From: Achromobacter kerstersii
GTDB lineage: Bacteria > Pseudomonadota > Gammaproteobacteria > Burkholderiales > Burkholderiaceae_B
Assembly: GCF_902859595.1 (NCBI RefSeq)
Contig: NZ_CADIJQ010000009.1
Location: 62,001 to 126,000 of the forward strand
Direction of reading: 5' to 3'
Length of the DNA stretch: 64,000 nucleotides
A model generated the notes under the pieces. It searched no databases and was not told the origin of the DNA. It worked only from the letters and a program-made list of their open reading frames with translations. Position numbers and translations under genes: made by a program. This document shows, piece by piece, positions 7,924-16,780 of this stretch. Within the stretch, counting starts at the first letter, position 1; every line of letters begins with the position of its first letter.

Positions 7924-8813
7924 AGCCGGCGCCACGCCACGGGGCTGCATCCCATGGCGCGCGAAAAGGTGCGGGTGAAATGGCTCTGGTCGGCATACCC
8001 GCACAAATGCGCAATCTGACCCAGCAGCAGCGTGGACGTGCGCAGATAGTCCTTGGCGCGGTCCAGCCGCGCCTGCATCAGCCAGCGGTGCGGCGGCAGC
8101 CCGGTCGTCTCACGAAACGCGCGCGCAAAGTGGCTGCGCGACAGCCCGCAAGCCTGTGCAAGTTCAGCCAGCGGCAGATCGCCATCCATGTGCGCCAGCA
8201 TCATCTCTTTGGCGCGGCGCTCTTGCCAGGGCGCCAAGCCGCCGCGCAGGCGGGGCGGGGTCAAGCTGCCATAGGTCTTGGATAAATGTGCGTGCAGCGC
8301 CAGCGCCATATGGTCAACAAACAGGCGCGAGGCGCATTCAGGGTGCGCCAGGGCCGGCAGCAACGCTTGCCCGAGTTGATGCACGGTGGGGTCGATGGTG
8401 GCCAGATGCGGCGGGTGAAACAGCCGCCCGGCCCGGCGGCCGCCGATGTCTTCAGCGGTTTCATCCAGCGCGGATTGCGGCACATAGAATTGCAGGCAGT
8501 CGTAGCTGCCACGCAAGTTCGACACCCAATGGCGGTCCAGGTCGTAGATGATCAAGGTGCCTACGCTGGATGGGCGATGGGGGGCGGGCTTGCCGTCCAC
8601 CCACAAATCCTGCTCGGAAAACGGCTTCAGCTGCAACACCACCAGGTAGGCCGCTTCCAGCTGATAGGGCTCGGTGAGCCCGTTGTCACGCCGAGCGCTT
8701 TGAACGCGGGAAATGCCGATGGGAGAGGCTTGCAACGCATTGCTGACGATGGTCTGCGTGACCTCGGCATGCATGTGTGCGGAGTATTCCCACGACGTCG
8801 AGCTTTGATCCAT
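7914..8813 (-). CDS. AraC family transcriptional regulator
   Basis: A 299-residue regulator with a C-terminal double helix-turn-helix DNA-binding domain (about residues 195-297): LAELAQACGLSRSHFARAF, then IAHLCGYADQSHFTRTF, ending CSPVAWRR. The N-terminal half is a cupin-like sensing domain that lacks recognisable ligand signatures. It is a convergent neighbour of the methyltransferase and is followed upstream by an intergenic region of 271 bp without a convincing gene. The target is not evident from context. Confidence 0.9.
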   Translation of the reverse strand: MDQSSTSWEYSAHMHAEVTQTIVSNALQASPIGISRVQSARRDNGLTEPYQLEAAYLVVLQLKPFSEQDLWVDGKPAPHRPSSVGTLIIYDLDRHWVSNLRGSYDCLQFYVPQSALDETAEDIGGRRAGRLFHPPHLATIDPTVHQLGQALLPALAHPECASRLFVDHMALALHAHLSKTYGSLTPPRLRGGLAPWQERRAKEMMLAHMDGDLPLAELAQACGLSRSHFARAFRETTGLPPHRWLMQARLDRAKDYLRTSTLLLGQIAHLCGYADQSHFTRTFSRAMGCSPVAWRRLQA

Positions 8814-9084
8814 GGAAAGCCGCTTGCATTGTCAAGAACAGTGAAGCGGGAATTTTAGCCGGTAGATGCTGACGGCTGACGGCAGGCGCGTCATCCTTGG
8901 GTACCGGTAATTTCTCACTGGTGACTTTCATGCTGACCCCCCACGCCTAGTCTCTTTTGGCCGCACTAAAGCAGGAGTGCCGCGCGCGGACGATTGAATC
9001 CGGCGTGGCCTCGTTGCCGCCGGTAGGTGCGCGGCGCATGATAGGCGCGTTGTCTAACGGCGAAGCCAAGGACGGGACTCTGCG

Positions 9085-9384
9085 ATGAAAGACCAAACTG
9101 ATTACGCCTGTGCGGCGATTACCGGCCCGGAAGACAGAGGAACGGGCGTTTATTTACGGCTGGAATCTGACGGCAGCACGCGCAAGGTGCTGATACGTGT
9201 CAGGTCGTATGTTGAGTTCGTGGATCACGCCGAAGACCCCGCGGTGATCGCTTGCCGATGGGTGCCCGAACAAATCATGAGCTATCTGGACTTGCAGAAC
9301 ACAAGCTGCATGCCCGACGCGTGCGTAGATCGATGTATTCGCTTGGGATGTCTTTGTCATCCCAATACGAAGATGTGCGGCTGA
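9085..9384 (+). CDS. Small protein with cysteine-rich C-terminus, unknown function
   Basis: A 99-residue protein with no recognised domain and no signal peptide. The first 70 residues look like a small beta-rich domain (GTGVYLRLESDGSTRKVLIR). The last 26 residues hold six cysteines in the pattern C-x4-C-x3-C-x4-C-x-C-x6-C, plus one Asp- and His-containing stretch (CLCHPNTKMC), suggesting a metal site or disulfide knot. It lies 27 bp upstream of the membrane protein gene at 9412 and may be cotranscribed with it. The start is supported only by a weak GGAC site, so the coding call is moderate. Confidence 0.55.
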   Translation: MKDQTDYACAAITGPEDRGTGVYLRLESDGSTRKVLIRVRSYVEFVDHAEDPAVIACRWVPEQIMSYLDLQNTSCMPDACVDRCIRLGCLCHPNTKMCG

Positions 9385-9411
9385 CATCAACTTGCCCCGG
9401 GGGGGTAAGAC

Positions 9412-10083
9412 ATGAGCAAGAAAAGCAACGTGATTTTTCGCCTGGTCGTGGCGTATGCGGTACTGCTGTTGGTGGCGGCCGTATGGTCGTGGAAGTTCGT
9501 CAATACCGGTGACGAGTTCGTCAAGCTCATTGCCGCGTGGATTGCGGCGTTGACAGCAGCGCTCGGTGCCGCCGTGTCGTTGATCGTCCTGTCCAGTCAG
9601 CAGGCGGCCAACAGCGAACTTGAAGCGCTGAAGGGAGATATCAGCAGCAAAGTGAACGGCGATCTCGCACGGTTGAAGGGTGAGATCGATCGCGGTATGC
9701 AGCTTGTCGATTTCGCCATGGGGCAAGTCGCTATCGCAAGCGTCACAGTCAGTACCGCAATATCGAGCTACTACTACGCCCTTGCTGCGTTGGAGTACGG
9801 CGGCTATGTCGACGCTGATGCGGAGGCGGCCGAGAAGTTGATGCGACAGGCGCGTCCGCGTCTGATGGATCTTATTCCCGGGGCAACGCCGGCATTCGAA
9901 AGCTTCTGGCAGGTAGGCGCCAACATCCAGGGTGAACTACGCAATATGGGCGATCGCAACGACAAGCCCGAGGCGATGAAGCAGGTCTGGCGAGACTATG
10001 CGCGGGACTTCGGCGACAAGATGAAAGCCGCCGAAGCCGCACTGATGACATCGCGGGAAAAGGCGCGTGAAGGCACGTTGTAG
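9412..10083 (+). CDS. Membrane-anchored coiled-coil protein, unknown function
   Basis: A 223-residue protein with two N-terminal hydrophobic helices (about residues 9-28 and 38-62: VVAYAVLLLVAAVW; AAWIAALTAALGAAVSLIVL). These are followed by a heptad-like region (residues 63-100: SELEALKGDISSKVNGDLA) and a helical C-terminal domain predicted in the cytoplasm. A G-rich ribosome-binding site precedes ATG 9412. I do not recognise the family. A structural or membrane-remodelling role would be guesswork. Confidence 0.7.
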   Translation: MSKKSNVIFRLVVAYAVLLLVAAVWSWKFVNTGDEFVKLIAAWIAALTAALGAAVSLIVLSSQQAANSELEALKGDISSKVNGDLARLKGEIDRGMQLVDFAMGQVAIASVTVSTAISSYYYALAALEYGGYVDADAEAAEKLMRQARPRLMDLIPGATPAFESFWQVGANIQGELRNMGDRNDKPEAMKQVWRDYARDFGDKMKAAEAALMTSREKAREGTL

Positions 10084-10110
10084 CCGTTGCGCCAGACGGC
10101 TACATCGGTT

Positions 10111-10755
10111 TCAGTTGCAGCGTTCTACCGGCAAGCCGTAGCCGACCGTGATGGCGTTGACCGGGACGTCCTTGAAGGCGGCTTCCGCGGCGGTGTCAAA
10201 GCGGGTTTCGCAATTGAATTTCCGGTTGAGCACGTAGTCTTGGCCAGCGGCCTTCTTGATGTCGGCTTCCCATTGGTCGGCCGCATCCAGCGCCTTGTCG
10301 CCCGCCAGCACCATTTCCATCAAGACTTCCAGGCCGCCCGACGAACGCGGAGCCACCCATAGGGCATAGGCCGACGGGTCCACGGCGTTGCCGCAGTCCG
10401 TCAGGCAGCTTGCCGTGTAGCGTTGGCCACGGCCAAACGCGCCCGGGGTGATGGGCTGACCGGCCTTGGGGGCGTCTTCACCAATGAAGCTCGTCAGGTC
10501 GGGCTTGCAGTTGTCGGCCAAGTCCATGCGCAGAGCCGAGACCTTGTCGTTGGTGATGGTGGCCGTGATGCGGCATTCCTGCACCACGAAAACGTGGTCA
10601 TTTTTGAAGGATTCGCGCGGCACCCCGGCAATCGATTCGAAGTAGCGCTGCGTCGTGCCCAGCATGCTGCCGTTGAACACTTCCTTCACCGTTGCGGCTT
10701 GCGAAGCGCTAGCGCCGGCCATGAGGATGCCCAGGGTCAAGGCCTTGAATTTCAT
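10111..10755 (-). CDS. Secreted/periplasmic hypothetical protein
   Basis: A 214-residue protein with a clear Sec signal peptide (MKFKALTLGILMAGASASQA, cleavage after AQA-like SQA) and a mature domain containing five cysteines in pairs (CRI, DNC, CLTDC, NCE, ERCN), consistent with periplasmic disulfides. The start at 10755 is chosen because it follows GGAG and begins the signal peptide; a longer open frame upstream has no such support. No known family was recognised. Confidence 0.8.
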   Translation of the reverse strand: MKFKALTLGILMAGASASQAATVKEVFNGSMLGTTQRYFESIAGVPRESFKNDHVFVVQECRITATITNDKVSALRMDLADNCKPDLTSFIGEDAPKAGQPITPGAFGRGQRYTASCLTDCGNAVDPSAYALWVAPRSSGGLEVLMEMVLAGDKALDAADQWEADIKKAAGQDYVLNRKFNCETRFDTAAEAAFKDVPVNAITVGYGLPVERCN

Positions 10756-10925
10756 AGGAAAAACACTCCGTCGTGTGTGGGTTCTTGCGCCGCGCGTGAG
10801 GTCAGCGGGGCGGGATGCACCGGCATGCTGCCACAAAGTGCCGCACGCCTCCATGTCAAAAAAGGTGATCGGGCGTCGGGCTGCTATATTTTCGCGATTC
10901 CATGACCTCTGTAAAGGATGCGCGA

Positions 10926-11390
10926 ATGCGATCGATCGTAGGCAAGAATCGGGTGTTGGCGCGTTGGCAATGGAAGGGCAAGTTTGCCGCGACGCTGGTG
11001 TTTGCCGGGCTATTGAGCGCGTGTTCAACGTCGTCAGGGTTGTGCGACAGCTTCGGCCCGAGCCAAAGCGCGTCGATGGATGTGCCGCCAGCCGCCTCCG
11101 CCCAGAAGGTGTTTGCCTGCCTGGACGAGGCCACCAGCGGCAAGGGCGATCGCCCTGAATACGCAGGCAAGGGCAAGGCCACCCGGGATCTGACGGCCGG
11201 CGTGTACGAGACAGACCAGTACCGCGCGTCGAACGTATCCGGGTTTCGTCTGAAAGCCGAGCTGTCAAAGAAGACGCCGTCGACGCTGACCCTGACCTTG
11301 CGGGGCGCGGGCGCGTACTGCGCGGACTTGGGCGTCAATCAGGAAATGGCGCGGTTGAAGGCAGACGTTTCGGCTTGCCTTCAGCGTTGA
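10926..11390 (+). CDS. Small putative lipoprotein
   Basis: A 154-residue protein with a lipoprotein signal: basic n-region, hydrophobic core FAATLVFAGLLSAC and lipobox LLSAC with the lipidation cysteine. The mature part has three further cysteines and a C-terminal LTLTLRGAGAYCADLG segment. The start at 10926 has AAAGGA seven bases upstream; an ATG eight codons earlier (10902) lacks this. The 3' end overlaps the convergent dehydrogenase gene by 10 bp. Function is unknown; it may be an outer-membrane-anchored envelope protein. Confidence 0.75.
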   Translation: MRSIVGKNRVLARWQWKGKFAATLVFAGLLSACSTSSGLCDSFGPSQSASMDVPPAASAQKVFACLDEATSGKGDRPEYAGKGKATRDLTAGVYETDQYRASNVSGFRLKAELSKKTPSTLTLTLRGAGAYCADLGVNQEMARLKADVSACLQR

Positions 11391-12325
11391 ACTGACGGCT
11401 CCAGCACCGCCAAAATGTTGCGTGCCGCGGCCATGCCCATGTTCACATAGGCCGCGCTGGTGACGCCGCCAATGTGCGGGCTGAGGATGATGCGCGGTTC
11501 TTCTTGGAAGGGGTGGCCGGCCGCCATCGGTTCGGTGGCGAAGCTGTCCAGGCCCGCCGCCATCACCTGGCCGGATCGCACCGCCGCCAGCAGCGCGTCT
11601 TCGTCCACCAAACCGCCGCGCGCGGTGTTGACGAGAATCACGCCCGGCCGGCATTGCGCCAGCGTGGCGGCATTGACCATGCCGCGGTTGTCATCCGTCA
11701 GCGGGCAGTGCAGGGAGATCGCATCGGCGTCCTTCCAGATGCGCTCCAACGGCACACGCTCAACATACGCGGGCAGGTTCTGCGCGTAAGGATCAAAACC
11801 GATCACGCGCATGTCCATGCCGTGCGCCACCGCCGCCATGCGCTGGCCGATGGCGCCCAGGCCGATCAGGCCAATCGTCTTGCCGGCCAGTTCCACGCTC
11901 TTGTGCGTGGACTTGTCCCAGTGGCCGCCGCGCATGCGTGCATCCAGCGCCACCACCGATTTGGCGCAGCTCATCAAGAGCGCCAGCGCCTGCTCGGCGA
12001 CCGCCGCCGCGTTCACGCCCACGGCGGCAACCACGTCGATGCCGCGTTGTGCGGCCGCGGCCTTGTCGATGGTGTCGGTGCCGCTGCCATGCTTGGAGAT
12101 CACGCGCAGCGCCGGCGCCGCATCCATCGCGGCCGCGCCGACCTTGCTGTAGCGCACGATGATGGCAATGGGGTTGTGCGTGCGGCACAGCGCCACGACG
12201 TCGTCTTCAGACGGCGTCTTGCCCGCGTAGACCACGTTGAAGTCGCCCAGCAGCGCCAGCGCTTCGGGCGCCAGGTCGGCCGCCGTGACGAGGATGGCGG
12301 GTTTGTCAGAAGCGGGAGCGTTCAC
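11381..12325 (-). CDS. D-2-hydroxyacid dehydrogenase (NAD-dependent)
   Basis: A 314-residue oxidoreductase of the D-isomer 2-hydroxyacid dehydrogenase family, interconverting 2-oxo acids and D-2-hydroxy acids. Seen are the Rossmann motif GLGAIG (mid protein), the catalytic Arg in VNTARGGLVDEDAL, Glu in FATEP and the His in SPHIGG. The GTG start at 12325 has AGGGGA upstream and overlaps the stop of the RraA-type gene (GTGA), so the two are coupled. It is the last gene of the operon running from 15919. It may reduce or oxidise the 2-oxo acid released by the aldolase encoded next door. Confidence 0.9.
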   Translation of the reverse strand: MNAPASDKPAILVTAADLAPEALALLGDFNVVYAGKTPSEDDVVALCRTHNPIAIIVRYSKVGAAAMDAAPALRVISKHGSGTDTIDKAAAAQRGIDVVAAVGVNAAAVAEQALALLMSCAKSVVALDARMRGGHWDKSTHKSVELAGKTIGLIGLGAIGQRMAAVAHGMDMRVIGFDPYAQNLPAYVERVPLERIWKDADAISLHCPLTDDNRGMVNAATLAQCRPGVILVNTARGGLVDEDALLAAVRSGQVMAAGLDSFATEPMAAGHPFQEEPRIILSPHIGGVTSAAYVNMGMAAARNILAVLEPSVQR

Positions 12326-13005
12326 AGCGATTCCCCTTCCTTCAACACACCCGCCGCACGCAGCGCTGCCGTCAGCCACTTGGCCTCGGTGTCGCCCGCC
12401 TGGATGGCGGCGATGCGGGCGGCTTCGTCGCGCACTTTCTTTTCGGCGGCGGGAAGCAGGCCTTCAATTTTTTCGCGTTCGACGACAACCACGCCGTCGG
12501 CGTCGCCGATGATGAAGTCGCCCGCATTGACGGTCACGCCGCCCACCGACACGGGGTGGCCGATGCGGCCGGGCACGTTCTTGGTCGGGCCGTTGGGGTT
12601 GGTGCCTGCGGCGAACACCGGGTAGTCCATCTCGATGATTTCGACGGTGTCGCGTGCCGCGCCATCCATCACCACGCCCGCGATGCCCAGCTTGCGGCAG
12701 GCGGTCATCATGATGGTGCCCATCAGCGCCGAGCTCAGATCGCCCTTGCCGTCGATGACCAGCACATCGCCCGGCTTGGCCAGCGAGATGGCGGCGTGAA
12801 TCATCAGGTTGTCGCCCGGCCGAACTTCAACGGTGAGCGCCGTGCCCGCGACTCTCATGCTGGGATGCAAGGGCCGGATGCGGCCGCTGAGCGCGCCGCG
12901 GCGGCCAGCCACGTCGGCCAGAATCGCGGGTTGCAGTTCCGCCGCGCGGCGCACGATGGCGGCGTCTACGCGGGGAAAGTCTTTGATGATGTCCTGGTTT
13001 GCCAT
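12322..13005 (-). CDS. RraA-type 4-carboxy-4-hydroxy-2-oxoadipate/HMG aldolase-like protein
   Basis: A 227-residue RraA-fold protein in which the catalytic motif is intact: VVMDGAARDTVEI with Arg118 and Asp119, preceded by PGDVLVIDGKGDLSSALMG. In the family this arrangement binds pyruvyl substrates and Mg2+ and supports retro-aldol cleavage of carboxy-hydroxy-oxoadipate or oxaloacetate decarboxylation. AGGAA precedes ATG 13005. It is cotranscribed with a lactonase-like amidohydrolase and a D-2-hydroxyacid dehydrogenase, which fits the lower part of a protocatechuate-4,5- or gallate-type pathway. The exact substrate is inferred. Confidence 0.88.
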   Translation of the reverse strand: MANQDIIKDFPRVDAAIVRRAAELQPAILADVAGRRGALSGRIRPLHPSMRVAGTALTVEVRPGDNLMIHAAISLAKPGDVLVIDGKGDLSSALMGTIMMTACRKLGIAGVVMDGAARDTVEIIEMDYPVFAAGTNPNGPTKNVPGRIGHPVSVGGVTVNAGDFIIGDADGVVVVEREKIEGLLPAAEKKVRDEAARIAAIQAGDTEAKWLTAALRAAGVLKEGESL

Positions 13006-13044
13006 GAAGATTCCTGTAAGAGTCAGAAGGGAGGTGGGGCGTCG

Positions 13045-14046
13045 TCAGGCCGGCTTGATGCCAGCGTCGCGAATGACCTTGCCCCACTTGTCGAAGTCGG
13101 CCTTGCGGGTCTGGTCCAATGCCTGCGGCGAGCCGCCGGCGAGCGTGATGCCAAGCTGCTCGGCCAGCGCAATCAACGCGGGGCTTTGCAGCGCTTTGGC
13201 GATATCGGTATTCAGCCGTTCGATGACGGCGGCAGGCGTGCTGGCCGGGGCGAACACGGCTTGCCATTGCTCGACCACGAAGTCGGGCATGCCGGCATCT
13301 TCCATGGTGGGAACGTTGGGCAGGGCGGGCAGGCGGCGGGCCGACGTGGCGGCCAAGGCGCGCAGCGCTCCCGTGCGCACATGGGGGAGCGCGGCGGCGG
13401 CCGGGATGAAGGCGAACTGCACCTGGCCGGCCAGCGTGTCCTGCAAGGCGGGCGTGTCGCCCTTGTAAGGCACGTGCAGGAATCGCGCCCCGGTGCGTTG
13501 CTGTAGCAGTTCGCCCTGCATATGCAGGATGGTCCCCGTGCCGCCAGAGGCATAGGCCAGGCTTTGCGGCGCGGCCTTTGCGGCTTTCAGCAGGTCGTCC
13601 AGCGTCTTGAAGGGTTGCGCCGCGCCCACGACCAACAGGTGCGGGATCGTGCCGATCATGATGACGGGCGCGAAGTCCGCGACCGGGTCATAGGTGAGCT
13701 TGCCCATTACGTGCGGCGCGATGGCTTGCGGGCCGATCGAGGTGCCTAGCAGCGTCAGACCGTCGGGTTCGGCGCGCGCGACGCGTGCGGCGCCGATGGT
13801 GCCTGTTGCGCCCGGCCGGTTGTCGACGATCACGCGGGTGGCAAGCAGCGCATCGAGTTGCTGCGCGATGGCGCGGCCCAGCACGTCGGTGCTGCCGCCC
13901 GCCGGATAAGGCACGACCCAGGTGATGGTCTTGCCTGCCGGCCAGTCCGGCGCTGCGCGCACGTTGAAAGCCGTGGTGGCGGCCAGTGCTGCGCCAAGGG
14001 TCAGCAGGCGGCGCCGGGTGAGGGTTGCGGTGGCCAGGGTAGGCAT
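13045..14046 (-). CDS. Bug family substrate-binding protein (Tat-like leader)
   Basis: A 333-residue Bug protein. The leader TRRRLLTLGAALAATTAF resembles a twin-arginine signal. The mature part has WVVPYPAGGSTDVLGRAIA, DNRPGATGTIGA, FLHVPYKGDTPALQD and PNVPTMEDAG, all Bug hallmarks. It binds a carboxylate in the periplasm. It is one of two Bug genes in the same IclR-linked catabolic operon, located between the amidohydrolase and the RraA-type aldolase gene. No cognate TctAB is adjacent. Confidence 0.93.
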   Translation of the reverse strand: MPTLATATLTRRRLLTLGAALAATTAFNVRAAPDWPAGKTITWVVPYPAGGSTDVLGRAIAQQLDALLATRVIVDNRPGATGTIGAARVARAEPDGLTLLGTSIGPQAIAPHVMGKLTYDPVADFAPVIMIGTIPHLLVVGAAQPFKTLDDLLKAAKAAPQSLAYASGGTGTILHMQGELLQQRTGARFLHVPYKGDTPALQDTLAGQVQFAFIPAAAALPHVRTGALRALAATSARRLPALPNVPTMEDAGMPDFVVEQWQAVFAPASTPAAVIERLNTDIAKALQSPALIALAEQLGITLAGGSPQALDQTRKADFDKWGKVIRDAGIKPA

Positions 14047-14074
14047 GAGGGTGTCTCCGTGATGTTGTCTTTTT

Positions 14075-14944
14075 TCATTCCGGAAAGCCGTAGAGGGCTG
14101 CCGGGTTGCTCACCAGAATGCGATTCAATGCGGCCGGGCTGCTTGCCCATTCGCTCAGCCGGTCGAGCTGGCGGGCGTCATCGGGCATAGGCTGTTTGCC
14201 GGCCGACGCGGTAGCGTGCGGCCAGTCGCTGCCCCAGATAACGTGGTCGGGGTTGGCGTCGAGGTAGGTGCGCGCCAAGGCATGCAGCGATGGGTCGTCG
14301 GTCGACCGCTGATCACTGACGAGATACCCGCCAGACAGCTTCACCCAGGCGCGCCCGGCGCCAAGCAAGCGCAGCACCCGCGCATGCGCGGGATGCTGGC
14401 CGGCCAGCGCGGGCGTGATGCGGGCCAGGTGGTCGAACACGATGGGCGAGGGTAACGACGACAGCAGTTCGCCCAGCTGCGCGAGCTGATCGGGCGGCAT
14501 CAGCAACTGCACGTGCCAGCCCAGCGGCGCCACTCGCGCGGCCAAGGGCGCGATGTGCGCCGCCGACCCCGTCACGCCCAGCGACAGGTTCAGCCGAATG
14601 CCACGCACGCCCTGCGCATGCAGCGCTTCCAGTTGCGCGTCGGACTCCGTGCCGTCGATGACGGCGACGCCGCGCGCCTGTTCACCCAATTCGGCCAGAC
14701 CGGCCAGCATGCTGCGGTTGTCTGCGCCATAGGTGGAAGGTGTGACCAGCACCGCGCGCTGCGTGCCGAGCCGGGATTGGATCGCGCGGTACTGCGCAAT
14801 GCTTGCGTCCGGCGGCAGCAACGTTGCGCCCGCCGCGGGCGGATAGCGGCCGTCGTAGACGTGGACATGGCAGTCGCAAGCGCCAGCGGGCGCGGCGATG
14901 GCAGGCCGTCCTTCACCGGCAGAATAGGCGTAGGGGGCACGCAT
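14075..14944 (-). CDS. Amidohydrolase-2 family hydrolase (2-pyrone-4,6-dicarboxylate lactonase-like)
   Basis: A 289-residue TIM-barrel hydrolase. The N-terminal metal/His motif CDCHVHVYD and the C-terminal GSDWPH carrying the catalytic Asp are seen, with FDHLAR in between. The family includes LigI, which opens 2-pyrone-4,6-dicarboxylate, and related lactonases for aromatic degradation intermediates. It starts 6 bp downstream of the Bug gene stop at 14951. Together with the RraA-type aldolase this suggests lactone opening followed by aldol cleavage. A paralogue lies at the right edge of the window. Confidence 0.88.
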   Translation of the reverse strand: MRAPYAYSAGEGRPAIAAPAGACDCHVHVYDGRYPPAAGATLLPPDASIAQYRAIQSRLGTQRAVLVTPSTYGADNRSMLAGLAELGEQARGVAVIDGTESDAQLEALHAQGVRGIRLNLSLGVTGSAAHIAPLAARVAPLGWHVQLLMPPDQLAQLGELLSSLPSPIVFDHLARITPALAGQHPAHARVLRLLGAGRAWVKLSGGYLVSDQRSTDDPSLHALARTYLDANPDHVIWGSDWPHATASAGKQPMPDDARQLDRLSEWASSPAALNRILVSNPAALYGFPE

Positions 14945-14950
14945 GAAAGG

Positions 14951-15919
14951 TCACTCGACGCGGGCGCCCGAGTCCTTGACGATCTTTCCCCAGCGGGCGC
15001 GGTCGTCGCGGATCAGTGTGGCGAAGTCCTCAGGGGTGCCCGTCAACACGCGCGCGCCTTGTTCCTGATACTTCACGCTCAGTTCCTTGGATTGCAGCGC
15101 CTTGTTGAACTCGGCGTTCAGGCGGTCCACGATGTCTTTCGGCACGCCCTTGGGGGCGGCCAGGCCGAACCAGGTCACGGCTTCAAACCCCGGATAGCCG
15201 CGTTCGGCGATGGTGGGCACGTCGGGCAGATCGGGCACGCGTTGCGCGGACGTGACCGCCAGCGCGCGCATCTTGCCGTTGCGCACGTGGCCGATCAGCG
15301 TGGGAACGGACGACAGGTACATGTCGATCTGCCCGCCGATCAGGTCATTGGAGGCCTGCGCGGCCCCTTTGTAGGGGATGTGCGTGAGCTGGATGCCGGC
15401 TGCGTTCTGCAACTGCACGGCCGCCAGATGCGACACGGTGCCGTTGCCCGAGCTGGCGTAATTCAGTATTCCCGGCTTCGCCTTGGCGGCCGCAATCATG
15501 TCGTCCAGCGACTTCAACGGCGAACCCGCCGGCACCACGATCACCAGCGGCGCGTCGGCAATGAGCCCAATCGCGCTCAGGTCTTTCTCGGGGTCATAGG
15601 GCAGCTTGGCGTACAGCGTGGGGTTGATCGCCAGGTTGCTGGTTTGCCCCAGCACCAGCGAATAACCATCGGGGTCGGACTTGGCCACCGTGTCCACGCC
15701 GATGTTGCCGCCGGACCCGGGGCGGTTCTCGGTCACGATGTTCCAGCCGGTGTTGCTGGCGACCTTCACGGCGGCTTCGCGGGCCAGCACGTCGGTGCCG
15801 CCGCCCGGGGGGAACGGGACGACCAGGCGGATGGGTTTGTTGGGGTAGCCCTGGGCCAGGCTGAGCCCGGTTGCGCAGACGAGGGCGAGTCCTGAGAGCG
15901 CGCGTACGACGACCTTCAT
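14951..15919 (-). CDS. Bug family substrate-binding protein
   Basis: A 322-residue Bug protein with a Sec signal peptide (VVVRALSGLALVCATGLSLA) and mature motifs LVVPFPPGGGTDVLARE, GSGGNIGVD, LTHIPYKGAAQAS and VPTIAERGYPGFE. The start at 15919 follows GGAGACAAACC; the longer frame has no ribosome-binding site. It is the first gene of the catabolic operon 15919-11381, divergent from the IclR gene at 16002. Confidence 0.94.
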   Translation of the reverse strand: MKVVVRALSGLALVCATGLSLAQGYPNKPIRLVVPFPPGGGTDVLAREAAVKVASNTGWNIVTENRPGSGGNIGVDTVAKSDPDGYSLVLGQTSNLAINPTLYAKLPYDPEKDLSAIGLIADAPLVIVVPAGSPLKSLDDMIAAAKAKPGILNYASSGNGTVSHLAAVQLQNAAGIQLTHIPYKGAAQASNDLIGGQIDMYLSSVPTLIGHVRNGKMRALAVTSAQRVPDLPDVPTIAERGYPGFEAVTWFGLAAPKGVPKDIVDRLNAEFNKALQSKELSVKYQEQGARVLTGTPEDFATLIRDDRARWGKIVKDSGARVE

Positions 15920-15951
15920 GGTTTGTCTCCGATTTTTGTTTTGGTAGGCGC

Positions 15952-15975
15952 ATTGTCGGATCGTGTTCCGCACAA
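15952..15975. promoter_or_regulatory. Imperfect inverted repeat in the Bug/IclR divergent intergenic region
   Basis: ATTGTCGGA (15952-15960) pairs with TCCGCACAAT (15966-15975) apart from a one-base insertion. It sits between the divergent Bug and IclR genes and is a plausible IclR-family operator. No second copy was found nearby. Confidence 0.35.
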
Positions 15976-16001
15976 TACAATCCAAGTTCGTCTAGCGAAA
16001 C

Positions 16002-16757
16002 ATGTTGCGTACCATGAACGAAGAAGAGACTGGCAACCCCGATGCCGCGAAGGCAGGCGAGGACGGCGAAGAAGGCGTTATTGCGGTGCGCCGCGCCATG
16101 CGCATCCTGGAGGCGTTCGGCGTTGAAGATTCGCACCTGACGCTGGCGGAACTGAGCCGGCGCACCGGCTGCCATCGTTCGACGGTGCTGCGGCTGGCGC
16201 GCACGCTCGCCATGGACGATTACCTGGCGCAACGTGCCGATGGCACCTGGCGGCTGGCGCGCGCGGCCGGCTGGCTGGGCGCTTGTTATCAGGCCACCTT
16301 CAACGTGCAGGAAGTGGTGCAGCCGGTGCTGCGCGAGCTATCGGCCGCCACGGGCGAAAGCGCCACGTTCTATGTGCGCGAGGGCAACCAGCGGATCTGC
16401 ATGGCGCGTGTCGAAGGGCCCAAGTCCATCCGCCATCACGTGCGGGTGGGGGCGTCGCTGCCGCTCACGCTGGGCAGCCCGGGCCGCGTGCTGCTGGCCT
16501 TCTCCGGCGAAGCTGGCGAGCCCTACGAATCCGTGCGGCGGGCCGGCTACATGATGTCGCTGGGCGAGCGCGACGCCGAGGTCTCAAGCCTCTCGGCGCC
16601 GGTCTATGGCATGAACTGGACCTTGCTGGGCGCAATGTGCATCTCGGGCCCGATCTCCCGGCTGACCGAGCAAGTGCTGCTGGGCCACAAGGATGCCATT
16701 CTTGCCGCGGCCAGCCGGCTGTCGCGCTCGATGATGGGCGCGCGGCAGGGCGCTTGA
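16002..16757 (+). CDS. IclR family transcriptional regulator
   Basis: A 251-residue IclR-type regulator. The N-terminal winged helix-turn-helix is at about residues 27-80 (AVRRAMRILEAFG, LAELSRRTGCHRSTVLRLA). The C-terminal effector domain has GESATFYVREGNQRICMARV. The alternative start MNEEETG at 16014 is equally likely, as neither ATG has a clear ribosome-binding site. It is divergent from the Bug/amidohydrolase/RraA/dehydrogenase operon and presumably controls it in response to a pathway intermediate. Confidence 0.92.
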   Translation: MLRTMNEEETGNPDAAKAGEDGEEGVIAVRRAMRILEAFGVEDSHLTLAELSRRTGCHRSTVLRLARTLAMDDYLAQRADGTWRLARAAGWLGACYQATFNVQEVVQPVLRELSAATGESATFYVREGNQRICMARVEGPKSIRHHVRVGASLPLTLGSPGRVLLAFSGEAGEPYESVRRAGYMMSLGERDAEVSSLSAPVYGMNWTLLGAMCISGPISRLTEQVLLGHKDAILAAASRLSRSMMGARQGA

Positions 16758-16780
16758 ACGCGCGTGGCGACTCACGCGGT

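Noticed and set aside
8686..8931. A possible 81-residue minus-strand gene upstream of the AraC regulator
   Set aside because: It overlaps the AraC N-terminus, lacks a ribosome-binding site and has no family features.
14513..15895. A 460-codon plus-strand ORF opposite the amidohydrolase and Bug genes
   Set aside because: Antisense shadow; the minus-strand genes have clear family motifs and ribosome-binding sites.
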